A stretch of 64,000 nt of DNA from Phalacrocorax aristotelis (Eukaryota; Chordata; Aves; Suliformes; Phalacrocoracidae). The stretch lies in contig NW_027441194.1 of assembly GCF_949628215.1 (NCBI RefSeq), forward strand, positions 166,832 to 230,831, read 5' to 3'. Below, one piece after another: positions 21,329 to 32,675 of this stretch. The notes below the pieces were generated by a model, which was given only the letters and a program-made list of their open reading frames with translations, did no database searches and was not told where the DNA came from. The translations under genes were made by a program, and so were the position numbers. The stretch's first letter is position 1. Each line of letters starts with the position of its first letter.

Positions 21329-21886
21329 TGTAACCAAAGCGATGAAATCAACCAACCAGAGACAGTGTTCCATTACGGGAACATGGAGCGTACGAATCAG
21401 CGCATCCGTCGATCTGCATTTTAGTCCCTAGGCGATCGTTAATGCGAACAGAACAGACAATGTGCTTCTGTCAGAAAAGGATGACAAAACGCGGTTTCGT
21501 GGAGCGGACTGAGAAAACTAGCCAAGAAGGTAAAAAGGTAATTCCTTTACGCAGGGGGAGATCGCGACCACCGACTCACAGACCACCACCGACCCAAGTA
21601 ATACCACCTACTCAGAAGAGAACAACGGAAGAGGACAACCGAGCCTGCGCAGCGATTTACATACGGAACGAGCAAGTTTGTACCGATCAGTAGACAGGGC
21701 AATAATGAATATGTATGAATACCTAAAATTTTGATCTACAAATTGTACGGGAAAGGTGTGTGAGGTACGCACGCCAGGAGGAGCGATCCCCCGTGCATCC
21801 GGCGCCGTGAATAAAAAATGCCTGCTCTTTAATACTAAATTGGCGTTGAGGAGTCGTTTCCGATTTTACCGCGTTTTTCGGTAACA
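21329..21886 (+). mobile_element. ERV 3' LTR, copy C
   Basis: 558 bp, essentially the copy A sequence (GCGAACAGAACAG and TTTCGTGG variants), with the 21-bp deletion and AATAAA. The polypurine tract GGGGGAAA precedes it at 21321-21328. Confidence 0.93.
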
Positions 21887-22265
21887 CAGGGAGTCAGACC
21901 AAGAGGGCCAGAGAAAGACAAAATACCGACAGGCTACAGGACAGAGCAGGAGGAATAAAAAAACGGAGCCAGAGCCAGGCAGAGAGAGGCGGAGATAGAA
22001 AAAGGAGCCACAGGCTACAGGACAGAGAGAGGGAGGACTGAAAAAGACGGGGAGGCAGGGAGCCACTCAGAGCGAGATGGAGAAAGAAGGTGCGGGGGGG
22101 GCCCAAAAGAAAAAATAAAATTTTGCAGCAGGTAAGGAAAGAGAGGGGGCCGGGGGAGAGACAGGGAGGGCCCAGGACGCACAAGAGAGGCAACGGGGCC
22201 CCACTGGCCCAGGACTCACCGCGACTCTCGCTCTCAGCGCTGCTGGCACAATTTAGCCGTTCAGA
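21887..22265. repeat. GA-rich minisatellite, unit C
   Basis: Counterpart of 11812-12190, nearly identical to unit B in its purine runs. Confidence 0.7.
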
Positions 22266-24155
22266 TGCTTCTTTCCCCTCCTCTCCTCCCTGCCTCTTCT
22301 GCAGCTCCAGACTCTAGGCCGACCTCCACCTAAAGAGGATACGTGGGTGTCTCACCGCTCTTACGAGATGAGGCTTCCTCGGCACGTAGCCTAGCTCGCT
22401 CGTGCCCTACACGCCCGTACCCAACTCCGGGTTACGCGTACGGACCCTGCGGTGCACGTTGGTGGCCTGGCCCGCTGCGGACTATGAAGGGGGATCCTTC
22501 CTCCCTCACCTGCAGGGACAGGCTCTCTCTTGCCTGCAGCAGGAAGGCAGCTGGCAGCCAGAGCGCCTTCAGTTTCTTCTGCTTTACCTTTCGTTGGCGT
22601 CTCCAGCTTCAGCCGAGGCAGCTCCTGTCCACAGCCGGGAAGGGCTCTGTGTGTCCCTTTTCGCCCCGGCGCCGCGAGGATGGCAAAGCCGGGCAGAGAG
22701 AAGCCACGCAAGCCTGAGACGGCCGCAGTCGACGGCGTCCCCGGGGGAAGGACAGACAACCACGTCCTCAGCACGGTCTCTGGGAGAGGGAAAGAAGAAA
22801 CAGCGACCGTCATTACCGTCCATCGACCCTGACCAAAGCCTCTCCTTGCGCAGGGGCTTCCGGACACACCGCCCCTTCCCCGCGCTACTGCTAAGGGCCC
22901 CTGCGCCGAGGGGGAATCCAGTGCGCTTGAGGGCCGGCTCGCTGCCTTCACGACAGGGCCTGGGGGCGGCCAAGGGCTACGTGGCACGCTTCAGGGGAGG
23001 TGCCGGGGCTGGGGGCAGGCGCACGGGGCAAGGGGAGGCTGAGCGGGAGGCTGAGCGGGAGCTCCGGCGAGCCGGGGAGGCAGCCATCATCTGCGCCCTG
23101 GGCAGGGGGAAAAGGTCCTCCTCCTTTCCCTCTTCCCTTCTGTCAGCTCCCGGGGAACTCACCGCTTCTCGGGGAGCGGCCGCACCTGGAAGCCCCCAGA
23201 AATCAACACGAATCCAACCCCAAAAATACACCGCGCCTACCGTACGCGGCACGGCCGCCCGGCACCCGAGCGCCGGAAGACCGCGCCTCCTGCCACGCCC
23301 CGGCGAACCACGTGACAGGGCCGGCAGCCACTGCGCCAGGACTACACCTCCCGGCATGCTCTGCGCCACAACACGGCCGCCCGGCAGCCGCGCGCCGCAA
23401 GGACTACACCTCCCGGCATGCTCTGCGCCACAACACGGCCGCCCGGCAGCCGCGCGCCGCAAGGACTACACCTCCCGGCATGCTCTGCGCCACAACACGG
23501 CCGCACGGCCAGCCTCCAGGCGCACCACCACAGCTCCCGGCACGCCGCCAGCCCGCCCTCCCCGCTCTCGGACCCTGCGGGCCACCGTCCCGGCCGCCGA
23601 TGCACCCGGAAGCCCCACCGAGCCCTCAGCACAGCCTCGCTCTCCCCACCGCCCGCTCCGACCCGGCGCTGCCCCGCCGCAGCCCTCCTCGGGGCTTGAC
23701 CCGGGACGCAGCGCTCCACCACCCAGCCCCCGCTCACCTCCTCCCTCGCTACAGTCGCAGCCCGCTGACACTCGGCCACAGCTCCGCTCCGCCCTCGGCT
23801 CACACTGGCCCCCCGGAGCCGGGCACCACCCCTTTTCCAGGGAGGAGCCGGCACCGTCAGCCCCACCGCCCGCACCTGGGGCTCCTCCATCCAGACCCCG
23901 CCATCAGCTGAGGCGCAGCAGCAACGGGGGGCCCCCTCCCCTCACCCCCACAGTGCACCACCTCCTCCCCTGGGCTCCATCACAGCCCCTTGCCCCACGC
24001 AAAGGCAGCGCAAACGCAGCCCTGAGGGCAAAGGAGAGGGCAGGTGTTTGTGCAGGCGCGCACGTAACAAGTCCCAGGAGCCATTCGTGGGTCAGGGTCC
24101 CCAACGCTCCCCCCCTGCCCCAAGGCCACCTCGGCCGCCGTTGCCGCAGCCGCAC
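22266..24155. promoter_or_regulatory. CpG island with candidate promoter, unit C
   Basis: Counterpart of 1991-3945. The minus-strand GTGAGT donor (complement of 23157-23162) and E-box are kept. Three copies of the 62-bp motif repeat are present. A plus-strand frame of 613 codons (22402-24243) happens to run through the island into the bird LTR. It is interrupted in units A and B and has a Pro/Arg/Ser/Ala composition dictated by GC content, so it is not annotated as a gene. Confidence 0.6.
23341..23510. repeat. 62-bp promoter-motif repeat, three copies, unit C
   Basis: Copies start at 23341, 23403 and 23465, all with ACTACACCTCCCGGCATGC. Confidence 0.85.
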
Positions 24156-24744
24156 GGAGCTGGTGTTGGCTGCGATAGTGCTCATTTTCTCCACAGTAGC
24201 TAGGAAGGGATACGTTTTGGATTTATGCTCAAAACACCGTTAATAATGTAGAGATGTTTTGGTTCTTGCTGAGCACTGCTTCCACAGTCAGGGCCTCTTC
24301 TGGTTCTCTCAGTGCCCCACCAGCAGGTAGGCTGGGAGAGGACACAGCTGGGAAAGCTTTCCCAGCTAACTGACCAAAGGGATATTCCATACCATTTGAC
24401 ATCATGCTCAGCACACGCAGCTGGGGGAAGAAGGGGGAGTCCTTGGGGGGGGGGGGGGAGGGAGGGCAGGGGCTACAGCATTTCTCTCCCTAAGTAACCG
24501 TTACACATGACAGAGCCCTGCTTTCCCAGAGGTGGCTCAACACCTGCCCGCCGAAAAGGAGGAGCGAATTAATTCCTTGCTTTGCTTCCACGCACAGCTT
24601 TTGCTTTACCTATTAAACAGCCTTGATCTCAACCCATGATTTTTCTCACTCTTACCCTTCCAGCTCTCTCCCCCAGCCCACTGAGGGTGGAGTGAGCAAG
24701 CAGCTCCCTGGTGCAGAATAGCCAGCTGGGGCTAAGCCACGGCA
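24156..24744 (+). mobile_element. Older bird ERV solo LTR, unit C
   Basis: Same as 3946-4534, with a longer G-run near 24447 (a run of 12-13 G). Confidence 0.85.
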
Positions 24745-26456
24745 CGCGCTTGTCCCGGTTTGGCAGGGAACGGACCGTCCGTCGCCTGGCTCCTGGGGCG
24801 ACGGGCTGCTGGGCAGAGGGGGAGGCCACCAAAGGTGAGGAGCAGGGCACGGGACAGTAGGAAGAGAGAAGAGAAGAGCGGCATCCGGCTGGACGGGGCG
24901 GGGGGGACGTGTGTGCGTGTAGTGAGAAGGCACGAGGCAGGGAACAGGACGGCCAGAGAAGGACAGGGAGCCTGACGGAGGTGGAGATAAAAGCAGCAGA
25001 GAGAGGGGAAGAGAGGCAGCAGAAAGAGGGAAGAGCAGGACACAGACCAACAAAGAAGGAAGAGGAGCAGGCTGGAGACGCACAAAGAACCTGGGGCAGG
25101 CAGCACGACAGCGAGGGAGGAAAGAAGAATAGGGGCAGGAAGCTGGACCGAGCGCGATGGAGAAAGACAAGATAAGCGACAAGAACAGGGCAGAAAGGGA
25201 AGAATGAAGCCACGGGGACAGGGAGCCGAGACAGCCAACGACGGAGGGAAGGGGCCGGGGAGGGAACACCACAAAACAAACCACGGGGCTACGTGGTACA
25301 GAGCACGAGAAGGCAGAGAATTAAGAATTAGGGACAGGGAGCCAGAAAAACAACAACAAAACAACACCCAAAACAAAGGGAGATGGGGAGCAAAAGGAAT
25401 CGCAATGCGTACAGAAAGAAGAGAGAAACAATTCTAAAAGAGGGTCACGGGGAAGCCAGAGACAGCAAGATGGAGAAAGGACAAAAGCTACAGGCTACAG
25501 GGCAGAGAGGGAAGAATTAATGGATAGACACAGAGAGCTGGGCAGAAAGAGGTGGAGAAAGGCTGACGATCACACGGCCAACAGGGAAGAGAGAAGAGAG
25601 GGAGGAATTTTAAAAACAGGGGCAAGAAGCCAGAGAGAGGGAGAGAGAGGCAACACTAAAATGGGGACAAGCCACAGGGCGGCGAGGAGGGAACCGATGA
25701 ATAAGAACACGAGACCAAAGAGAACACAACGTAGAATGGAAAAAAGGAACAGCGGCCCAACAGGGAAGGAGGAATTAAAGATCAGGCACTGGGAGGCAGA
25801 CAGAGACAAACGAAGAAACAAGTGGGAAAAAAAAAACAAAAACCAAAAACACAACAACAGCAATGGGCTACAAAGACAGAGAGAGAGGGAAGAAATAAAA
25901 CATAGCAGCAAGGAGCTGGACAGAGAGAGATGAGGACAAACAAATAGCACGGGTCTACGTGACAGAGAACGTGGAATTAGAACACAGAGAGAGGGAGCCG
26001 GACAGAGAGAGAGGCCGAGAGAAAAATCTAGACGGGCTACAGCGGGCAGAGGCAGGAATTAAAACCTAGGGACAGGGAGCTGGACAGAGAGAGACGGAGA
26101 TCACAGGGAACAGCGGCGGGTGCAGGAAGAACACGAATTCATGAACAGGGAAAGGGAGCTGGACAGAGAAGAACTCAGAAAGGCAAGAACAGTAGCAGGG
26201 TACAGAGCAGACGAATTAAAAAGCGCGGCGGGAGCATTGAGGCAGACAGAGAGATTAAGAAAAAAGCCACGGGCTACGTGGCAAAGCAGGAGGAATTCAG
26301 AAACGGGGATGGCAACCAAGGGAGAGTGAGCTGCTGAAGGATAACGGGCATTCAAAGTGAGGGACGGGGAGCTGGGAAAAGCGAGGCAGAGAAAAACAGA
26401 ATCACAGAGAGAATCAAACAAAGCCAAAAAAGAAGAAACTGAACAACAGGAACAGG
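24745..26456. repeat. GA-rich degenerate minisatellite, unit C
   Basis: Counterpart of 4535-6243, ending in CAGG (26453-26456). Confidence 0.75.
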
Positions 26457-27012
26457 TGTAACCAAAGCGATGAAATCAACCAACCAGAGACGGTGTTCCA
26501 TTACGGGAACATGGAGCGTACGAATCGGCGTATCCGTCGATCTGCATTTTAGTCCCTAGGCGATCGTTAATGTCAACAGAACAACAGACAACGTGCTTCT
26601 GTCAGAAAAGGATGACAAAACGCAGTTTCGTGGAGCGGACTGAGAAAACTAGCCAAGAAGGTAAAAAGGTAATTCCGGCAGGGGAGATCACGACCACCGA
26701 CTCACAGACCACCACCGACCCAAGTAATACCACCTACTCAGAAGAGAACAACGGAAGAGGACAACCGAGCCTGCGCAGCGATTTACATACGGAACGAGCA
26801 AGTTTGTACCGATCAGCAGACAGGGCAATAATGAATATATATGAATACCTAAAATTTTGATCTACAAATTGTACGGGAAAGGTACGTGAGGTACGCACGC
26901 CAGGAGGAGCGATCCCCCGTGCATCCGGCGCCGTGAATAAAGAATGCCTGCTCTTTAATACTAAATTGGCGTTGAGGAGTCGTTTCCGATTTTACCGCGT
27001 TTTTCGGTAACA
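26457..27012 (+). mobile_element. Solo LTR of the same ERV, fourth insertion site
   Basis: 556 bp with TGTAACC...GGTAACA ends and CAGG on both sides (26453-26456, 27013-27016), but with no internal sequence. It sits at exactly the position where units B and C carry a full provirus. Its left part has the 5'-LTR form GTCAACAGAACAACAGACAACGTG; its right part has the 3'-LTR form GAGAAAACTAGCCAAGAAGG with the 50-bp segment present. A mosaic like this fits LTR-LTR recombination that removed the provirus body. Confidence 0.92.
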
Positions 27013-27690
27013 CAGGGAGTCAGACCAAGAGGGCCAGAGAAAGACAAAATACCGACAGGCTACAGGACAGAGCAGGAGGAATAAAAAAACGGAGCCAGAG
27101 CCAGGCAGAGAGAGGCGGAGATAGAAAAAGGAGCCACAGGCTACAGGACAGAGAAAGGGAGGACTGAAAAAGACGGGGAGGCAGGGAGCCACTCAGAGCG
27201 AGATGGAGAAAGAAGGTGCGGGGGGGGCCCAAAAGAAAAAATAAAATTTTGCAGCAGGTAAGGAAAGAGAGGGGGCCGGGGGAGAGACAGGGAGGGCCCA
27301 GGACGCACAAGAGAGGCAACGGGGCCCCACTGGCCCAGGACTCACCGCGACTCTCGCTCTCAGCGCTGCTGGCACAATTTAGCCGTTCAGATGCTTCTTT
27401 CCCCTTCTCTCCTCCCTGCCTCTTCTGCAGCTCCAGACTCTAGGCCGTCCTCCACCTGAAGAGAACACATGGGTGTCTTACAGCTCTTACGAGATGAGGC
27501 TTCCTCGGCACGTAGCCTAGCTCGCTCGTGCTGGAGCTGGGAGCAGGCGCACTGGGCAAGGGGGGCCAGGGGAGGCTGAGGGGGAGCTCTGGTGAGCTGG
27601 AGAGTCGGCCATCTTCTGCACCCTGGGCAGGGGGAAAAGGTCATCATCCTCCTCCTCCTTTCCCTCTTCCCTTCTATCAGCTCCCGAGTA
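27013..27690. repeat. Truncated fourth host unit
   Basis: 27013-27533 matches the start of the host unit (GA-rich minisatellite, pyrimidine tract, CTCGCTCGTGC). It then jumps about 600 bp ahead in the unit, to TGGAGCTGGGAGCAGG, with GTGC at both edges of the deletion. Similarity fades near 27690 (ATCAGCTCCCGAGTAAC), just where the other units have the minus-strand donor, which is absent here. This is the right-hand end of the tandem array. Confidence 0.8.
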
Positions 27691-30600
27691 ACTCCTAGGG
27701 CTGCCCTCACCCACTCGCCTTTAGCATACCAGAAGCCTGCCTCGGCGGGTCGTTTGAAGCTTCCCATCCCACCAGCCCCAGTAGTGCAGGCACGCAAGGA
27801 GACACCCCTGCACCCACCAAAGGCGCTCGCTCACCTCGCCGGCAGCCCTAGGCCTCACCCGACACAGGGAATCGTGTCCGACACACCACCACGCTGCAGC
27901 AGGAGCGGAGGAGGCCTTTCCTTACCAGGAAGCAGCAACGAGCACGGCGGCATCACCTCGCAGGCACCGCAGCATCGCAGGGCTGTTACCTGCGGAGAGA
28001 GCAATGGGGATCACAGGGACGCCACCGCGCGTGCGCGGCTCCCGGGCTCAGTACCCAATTCTGGTCGCTGGGCAGCAGCATTATCTGAATTACTCTTCTC
28101 GATTAATACCATCCAGAAACCGTAACTTGGCTGCATCCACAGAGCTTCTATTCCTCTGCACCTTTCCCCCTCGCAGCCCCAGCAGCACCATTCATTGCCT
28201 CTGCACCAAACAGCAAAGCGTCTCGAGCATTTGTCCTTTCCTCTCGACCGCTTAAAAACGTCTGGTGCTTGCTACTGTCCATGCCACTGCCCCCCGCATG
28301 CCCGAGGGAGGAGAAGCAGCACAGCAAACCTGGGGAACAAGGTTGGGTTCCCCACCCCCGCAGAATAAGCCCCAGGAACTGCTGGTAGGCATGTGGCATC
28401 AGGGTTGTGATAGGGTTTTGTTTTGGTTTTCTTTTTTTCCCCGCCTTCTTTACATAATGTAATAATTGGGGTTGCTTTTCCAAACTACTGAGTTCTGTGG
28501 GGACTTTTTGTGCTTTTACCCTACAAAAAATGGTCATTTTCACTTTCGGTTTTGTGCATGAGAATGGTTGGTGGGTGCTTTTAGGTGGTTGTTCCTTCCC
28601 CACCACCACCCTTTTTTTCCTTTCCACCTGCACAAATCCAGCTGGAGTTGGCTTTCCCAGAAGCCCCAAGTTGTTTTCTTTCCACCAGAATTCTTTCTGT
28701 TTTTTCACCCCCCATTGCAGACCCAGAGTAAGGGGTTTGAGGTATTTTTGTGCCCAGGCAGCAGCTCCCAGGCTGCATAAGCAGCCCCACAGGGGGAAGT
28801 CCCCGTTTGAGGGAATCGGCCCCAAATTGGGATGGGAAAGTGAAGAGAAGGAGAAAAAACCCTGAATAACCTGAAAAAGAACACCTACTCCAGCCCACCA
28901 AGCACCGGTCACCTTGCCTGACTCACCTCCAGGGCCCAGATCACGCTTGGCTCATCGCTTAGCACCCTCGGATCACAAAAAAAAAAAAAAAGAGTAAAAC
29001 CCATAATGGAGCCCTATAGCCATCAGTCACATCTTCCCTCCAGTACTACACAGACTCACCTTCTTACAGCGCTCCCCTGGGCCCTCCTCCGTTGCCCTGC
29101 ACGACTCATCCATCTGCACCTGGAAAAACAGCGTTACTGAACAAGTCACCTGGAGGCACAGCAACAGCTTAACCATTCCACAGCTCTTGTGCCCACGTAG
29201 GAATACCGTCTAGAGCCCAACTACAGCCTGCCGTTAAAGGAAATGCATTAAATCAAACGTTAAGCCCTCGCACATGCAAGCCGGAACAGCAAAAACACGG
29301 CACGCTCGCGCACCCAGGGCGCAGCCCGACGGAGGTCCACGCGCACCTCGCCGGTTTGATGCAGAGCCACCCAGCATCCCTGCGAGCACAGCTGCAGGCG
29401 CAACAGCAGTTTCACCTACACCCATCTCGGCGCGCAGCGCTTCTGAAGCTTTAAGCTGAAAGCCCTACCTTGACGCTTGGCCACACTAGAAGCGAGCCGT
29501 AGCTAGAACTCCACAGAAACACAGCAACACAAATTGCGCACCCACAGCGGCGACAGCTTCGCAGCTATTTAGACCTGGAACAACAGAGAAAAGTAAAACA
29601 GCTTCATCACCCGCACAGGAAAAGCGGCAGACGGAGACAAAGGGTCAGCATTCATAGCCCTTACAGAACACAGGCGTTCTCTCTCCTTCCATTCCTAAAC
29701 CCATCTCTTAGGTCTAAATATCGCAGCCCTGCTGTGGCAATAGCGAGAGCAGGGAACAAGAGCCCTGCCGCCGGCCGTTTGTGCGGCAGGACACAAAAAC
29801 AGAGGGACATGTTTTGCCACGCAGAACCCTGAATCTCCTGAAAATTTATGTTTACTAAAAATAGCCATTGGGAACATATTCCCAAAAACATTCGGCAATA
29901 AAACTTTTGTGTTTGACACCCGCACATTTTTTGGGAACTTGCTATTTGCTTCCTGGTTTTGCTGGTCTTCCCTCAGAAGTTCTACCTGCAGCCAAGTTAT
30001 TCATTCCTACCCGCCCGACCGGTTCAAGCATTCACCTTCCTGGTATTACCAGCACATTGACACAGGCGAGCAACTTAACTGCTCTTCTAAAACTATCCAA
30101 ATGACAATTACAGCCCTGAAAGAGGAGTGGAAGAGAAGAAAAGGAGAGATCAGGCAGCAAAAGTGCTCTGCAGGCTGCTGCCGGCCAACACTGCACTCTT
30201 TTGTTAAAGCCACCCCGCCCCCCCAAACGCAAACAAAAAAACCCCATGACTGTGGAATGCGTTTTTTTTCTTTTCAGCAGTCCTTTTGGAGCTCATCCCT
30301 GTCTCAGCATCTTGTCTTGTCAGAGCATGAAGTGCAGATGATCTGTATCCCGATGACATTTGCATGGGATGAATACATTTTCAGAAATAGACCAGATCCG
30401 TGAGACTCCTGTCACCTTTGTGGTTTTAACAATCGTAACTCAATTTTATTGACTGACACACTTATGAGAAAACTAATTAACTTTGAAACTTAGCCTCTCC
30501 TCGGGGAAAAAACATGTTAGACACCAAGTGAAACCGATTCAGAGCTCCGAACCATGATGGAGCCGACAGAGCTGTTGTGACTTAGTTTGTATGATTAATT

Positions 30601-31180
30601 AATTGGTTAATAACTATTCTAAGCAGCGCAGAAAGAAGAGCTGGACCCAAAGAGGGTGCGCTGCGCTGGATCCAAAAAGCACCCTTCCTCCAGAGACCCG
30701 CCTCAGGTGGCGAGTTCGCTCTGGTGCATGCCGGCCTCCCGAACTTCGGGGTCCGATGTGACCGGACCCCCACCTCCGGGGAGGGTCCTCGTACCCTGCC
30801 CAACCCCTGCTTTCCCCTGCAGCCCCCAATGCCCCCACCCCCCAGCCTGCACAAGCAGCCAAACCGGCTGCTGCTTTTGGCCCCCAAACCAGCTCACTTT
30901 GGGACCGGTTCTGAGCCAAAAAGCCCAGCTGCTGAGCCTGTTCTCAAGTCCCAAAAATGCAGCACTTGACCTCTGCTCCTCAGCCCAAAACCACACGACT
31001 TAGTCCCCTCGCTCAGGCCCTCAAAACGCACGACTCGATCTGTTTCAGGGCCCCGGCATCAGCCACAGGAGCCTGCTCTCAAGGCCCAGGAACAGAAGAG
31101 CTGTGCTCTCCCCGTTCAGGGACCAAACCAGCTGAGCCTGGCTGCGTCCCGGCCCCCTCCGCAGTCCCCACGGGCAACGC
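27691..31180. other. Unique region with candidate minus-strand exons
   Basis: This is largely single-copy sequence. Four short blocks on the minus strand are bounded by good splice signals: 29060-29119 (acceptor TTTTTCCAG, donor GTGAGT), 28927-28966 (T-tract acceptor, donor GTGAGT), 27926-27989 (acceptor CTCTCCGCAG, donor GTAAGG) and 27835-27893 (acceptor CTCCTGCTGCAG, donor GTGAGC). No protein family is recognisable and I could not link them into one confident reading frame with an upstream first exon, so a noncoding RNA is as likely. The segment 29351-29412 recurs at 58806-58866. The rest shows nothing I can name. Confidence 0.3.
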
Positions 31181-32280
31181 TCAGGGCCGCGGAGAGCGCA
31201 GCCACCCCACAGCCCTGCACCCCCACGGCCCACGCGCGCACTGTCGGGGAGGCCTTGGGAACTGAACTGCGCGGGCCCGGCCCCGCACCCCGGCGGGGCA
31301 GCCCAGCGCCAGCCCGGCAGCGCTTTCTTCCTGCTCTCGCAGGCCGCGTTTCCCCGGCAGCGCCGGGCCCGCACCCCAACCCCACAGGGGGCCGGGCCCG
31401 GCCCGCCTCCAGCAAACCGCGGCGGCAGCAGCCGGGGTCCTTGCCTGCCTCGCGGGCAAGGGGGGACCCGCCCGGCACCACAGGAGCCCCCGCCGGGGTC
31501 GCCGCCGCCGCCCGACCCCGACGAGGAGCAGCCGAGAGCCGGGTGGGGCTGCCCCTACTTCCCCACGGCCGGGCACGGGCTCGGCCCCAAAACACAACCA
31601 CCGACCCACGAAAGCGCTCGGCCCGGGGCCACTGCTGCCCGCAACCCCCCCCCGGGGACTCCGCGGACCGGGAGACCCCACAGCCGAAACCCGCCGACCC
31701 ACAGCGCGCCCGGCCACGCGGCTCCTCACCTGCCCCCCGGCGCGGCTCCGGCTGCCCCACGGCCCGGCACGGAGCCGAACCCGGCCACCGGACCATCCGC
31801 CGCCCCCCCAACGCTCCGGGACGGTTCTCGTCCCTTTTCGCTCTGACGCCTCGAGCCGAGCCGGCCCCGCTCCTCCGAGCTACCGGCGGTGCCCGCTCGG
31901 CTGCTCGGGGCCAGGCCCTGTTCTCGCCCAGCCGCGAGAAGCCGCCCCGGGGTCTCCTCGGTGCGTCCAGCCCCGTGCCGTGCCGGAGCGGGGAGAGCCG
32001 GGTACGAGCGCGGAGCCCTGGGGCAGGGGTTGCCCCAGTGCCGCCGACTGTGTGGGGGGGTGTCGTCCCCCCCCGCCCCACGCGGGGGGCGCACACACGG
32101 TACACCCGCGGGGCAGGGGCATCCCCGGGGAGCCGTGCAGCCGGGCTGCGCCGTAGGAGGGGAAGGGTGATGTTGGTTTCCCATTTTCCCCGCAGCCTGA
32201 TCCTCCCCCTCCCCCGTACTGAGTCGCCCCCCCCCCGCCCACCCCTTCCCGCGCGTTACAGCCCGCGAAAAAGCTTTTAA
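31181..32280 (-). promoter_or_regulatory. CpG island with candidate minus-strand first exon
   Basis: Very GC- and CpG-rich. On the minus strand GGGGGGCAG followed by GTGAGG forms a strong splice donor (exon edge at 31730), as expected for a first exon transcribed toward the candidate exons at 29119-27835. A minus-strand ATG lies 66 bp before that donor. Frames of over 300 codons are open on both strands; that symmetry is a GC effect and I do not call a protein. Confidence 0.45.
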
Positions 32281-32675
32281 CAACCCGATCAACAACACTC
32301 CCTTTATCCCTCTTCCAGCAGCAGCAGCGAGAGATTAAGCCAACTGCAGCACAGAGGAAGAAGGCAAGGAGAGCCTTTTCAAGCAAGGGCAGGACAAAAA
32401 TGCACGGCGTGGACAGGCACAGGAGAGGCTGCATTATCTGGAAAGCACAACACCTCCCCAACGGCAGAAAATAAGGAACGAATCGTTTCCAAGGAGCTGC
32501 AGCAGACGAATCACCTTTTTCTTTATTGCTCTCCTGCCCTTTGTTATCCAAAGCGATAGACTTCACCACCGGGCAGAAAATATCTGCCTAGATTTACACG
32601 GACAACCAGAAACAATCAAGCCACCCAGGAAAAAGTTCACAGCAGAGGTATAACACATCAGCAGCTAAAACATTT
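32281..32675. other. No recognisable feature
   Basis: Moderate GC, no long open frame, no repeat recognised. Confidence 0.5.

Larger units (their letters stand above)
16316..21886 (+). mobile_element. Complete but defective ERV1-type provirus, copy C
   Basis: The order is the same as copy B: 5' LTR 16316-16843, primer site 16848-16865, gag 17346-18240, pro-pol 18241-21254, polypurine tract 21321-21328, 3' LTR 21329-21886, total 5571 bp, flanked by CAGG (16312-16315 and 21887-21890). It shares the inactivating stops of copy B, which dates that damage before duplication. Confidence 0.93.

Noticed and set aside
31116..32280. Overlapping frames of 341 (plus) and 329 (minus) codons
   Set aside because: Both strands are open to a similar extent, as expected from extreme GC content. 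Only the minus-strand splice donor is worth keeping.
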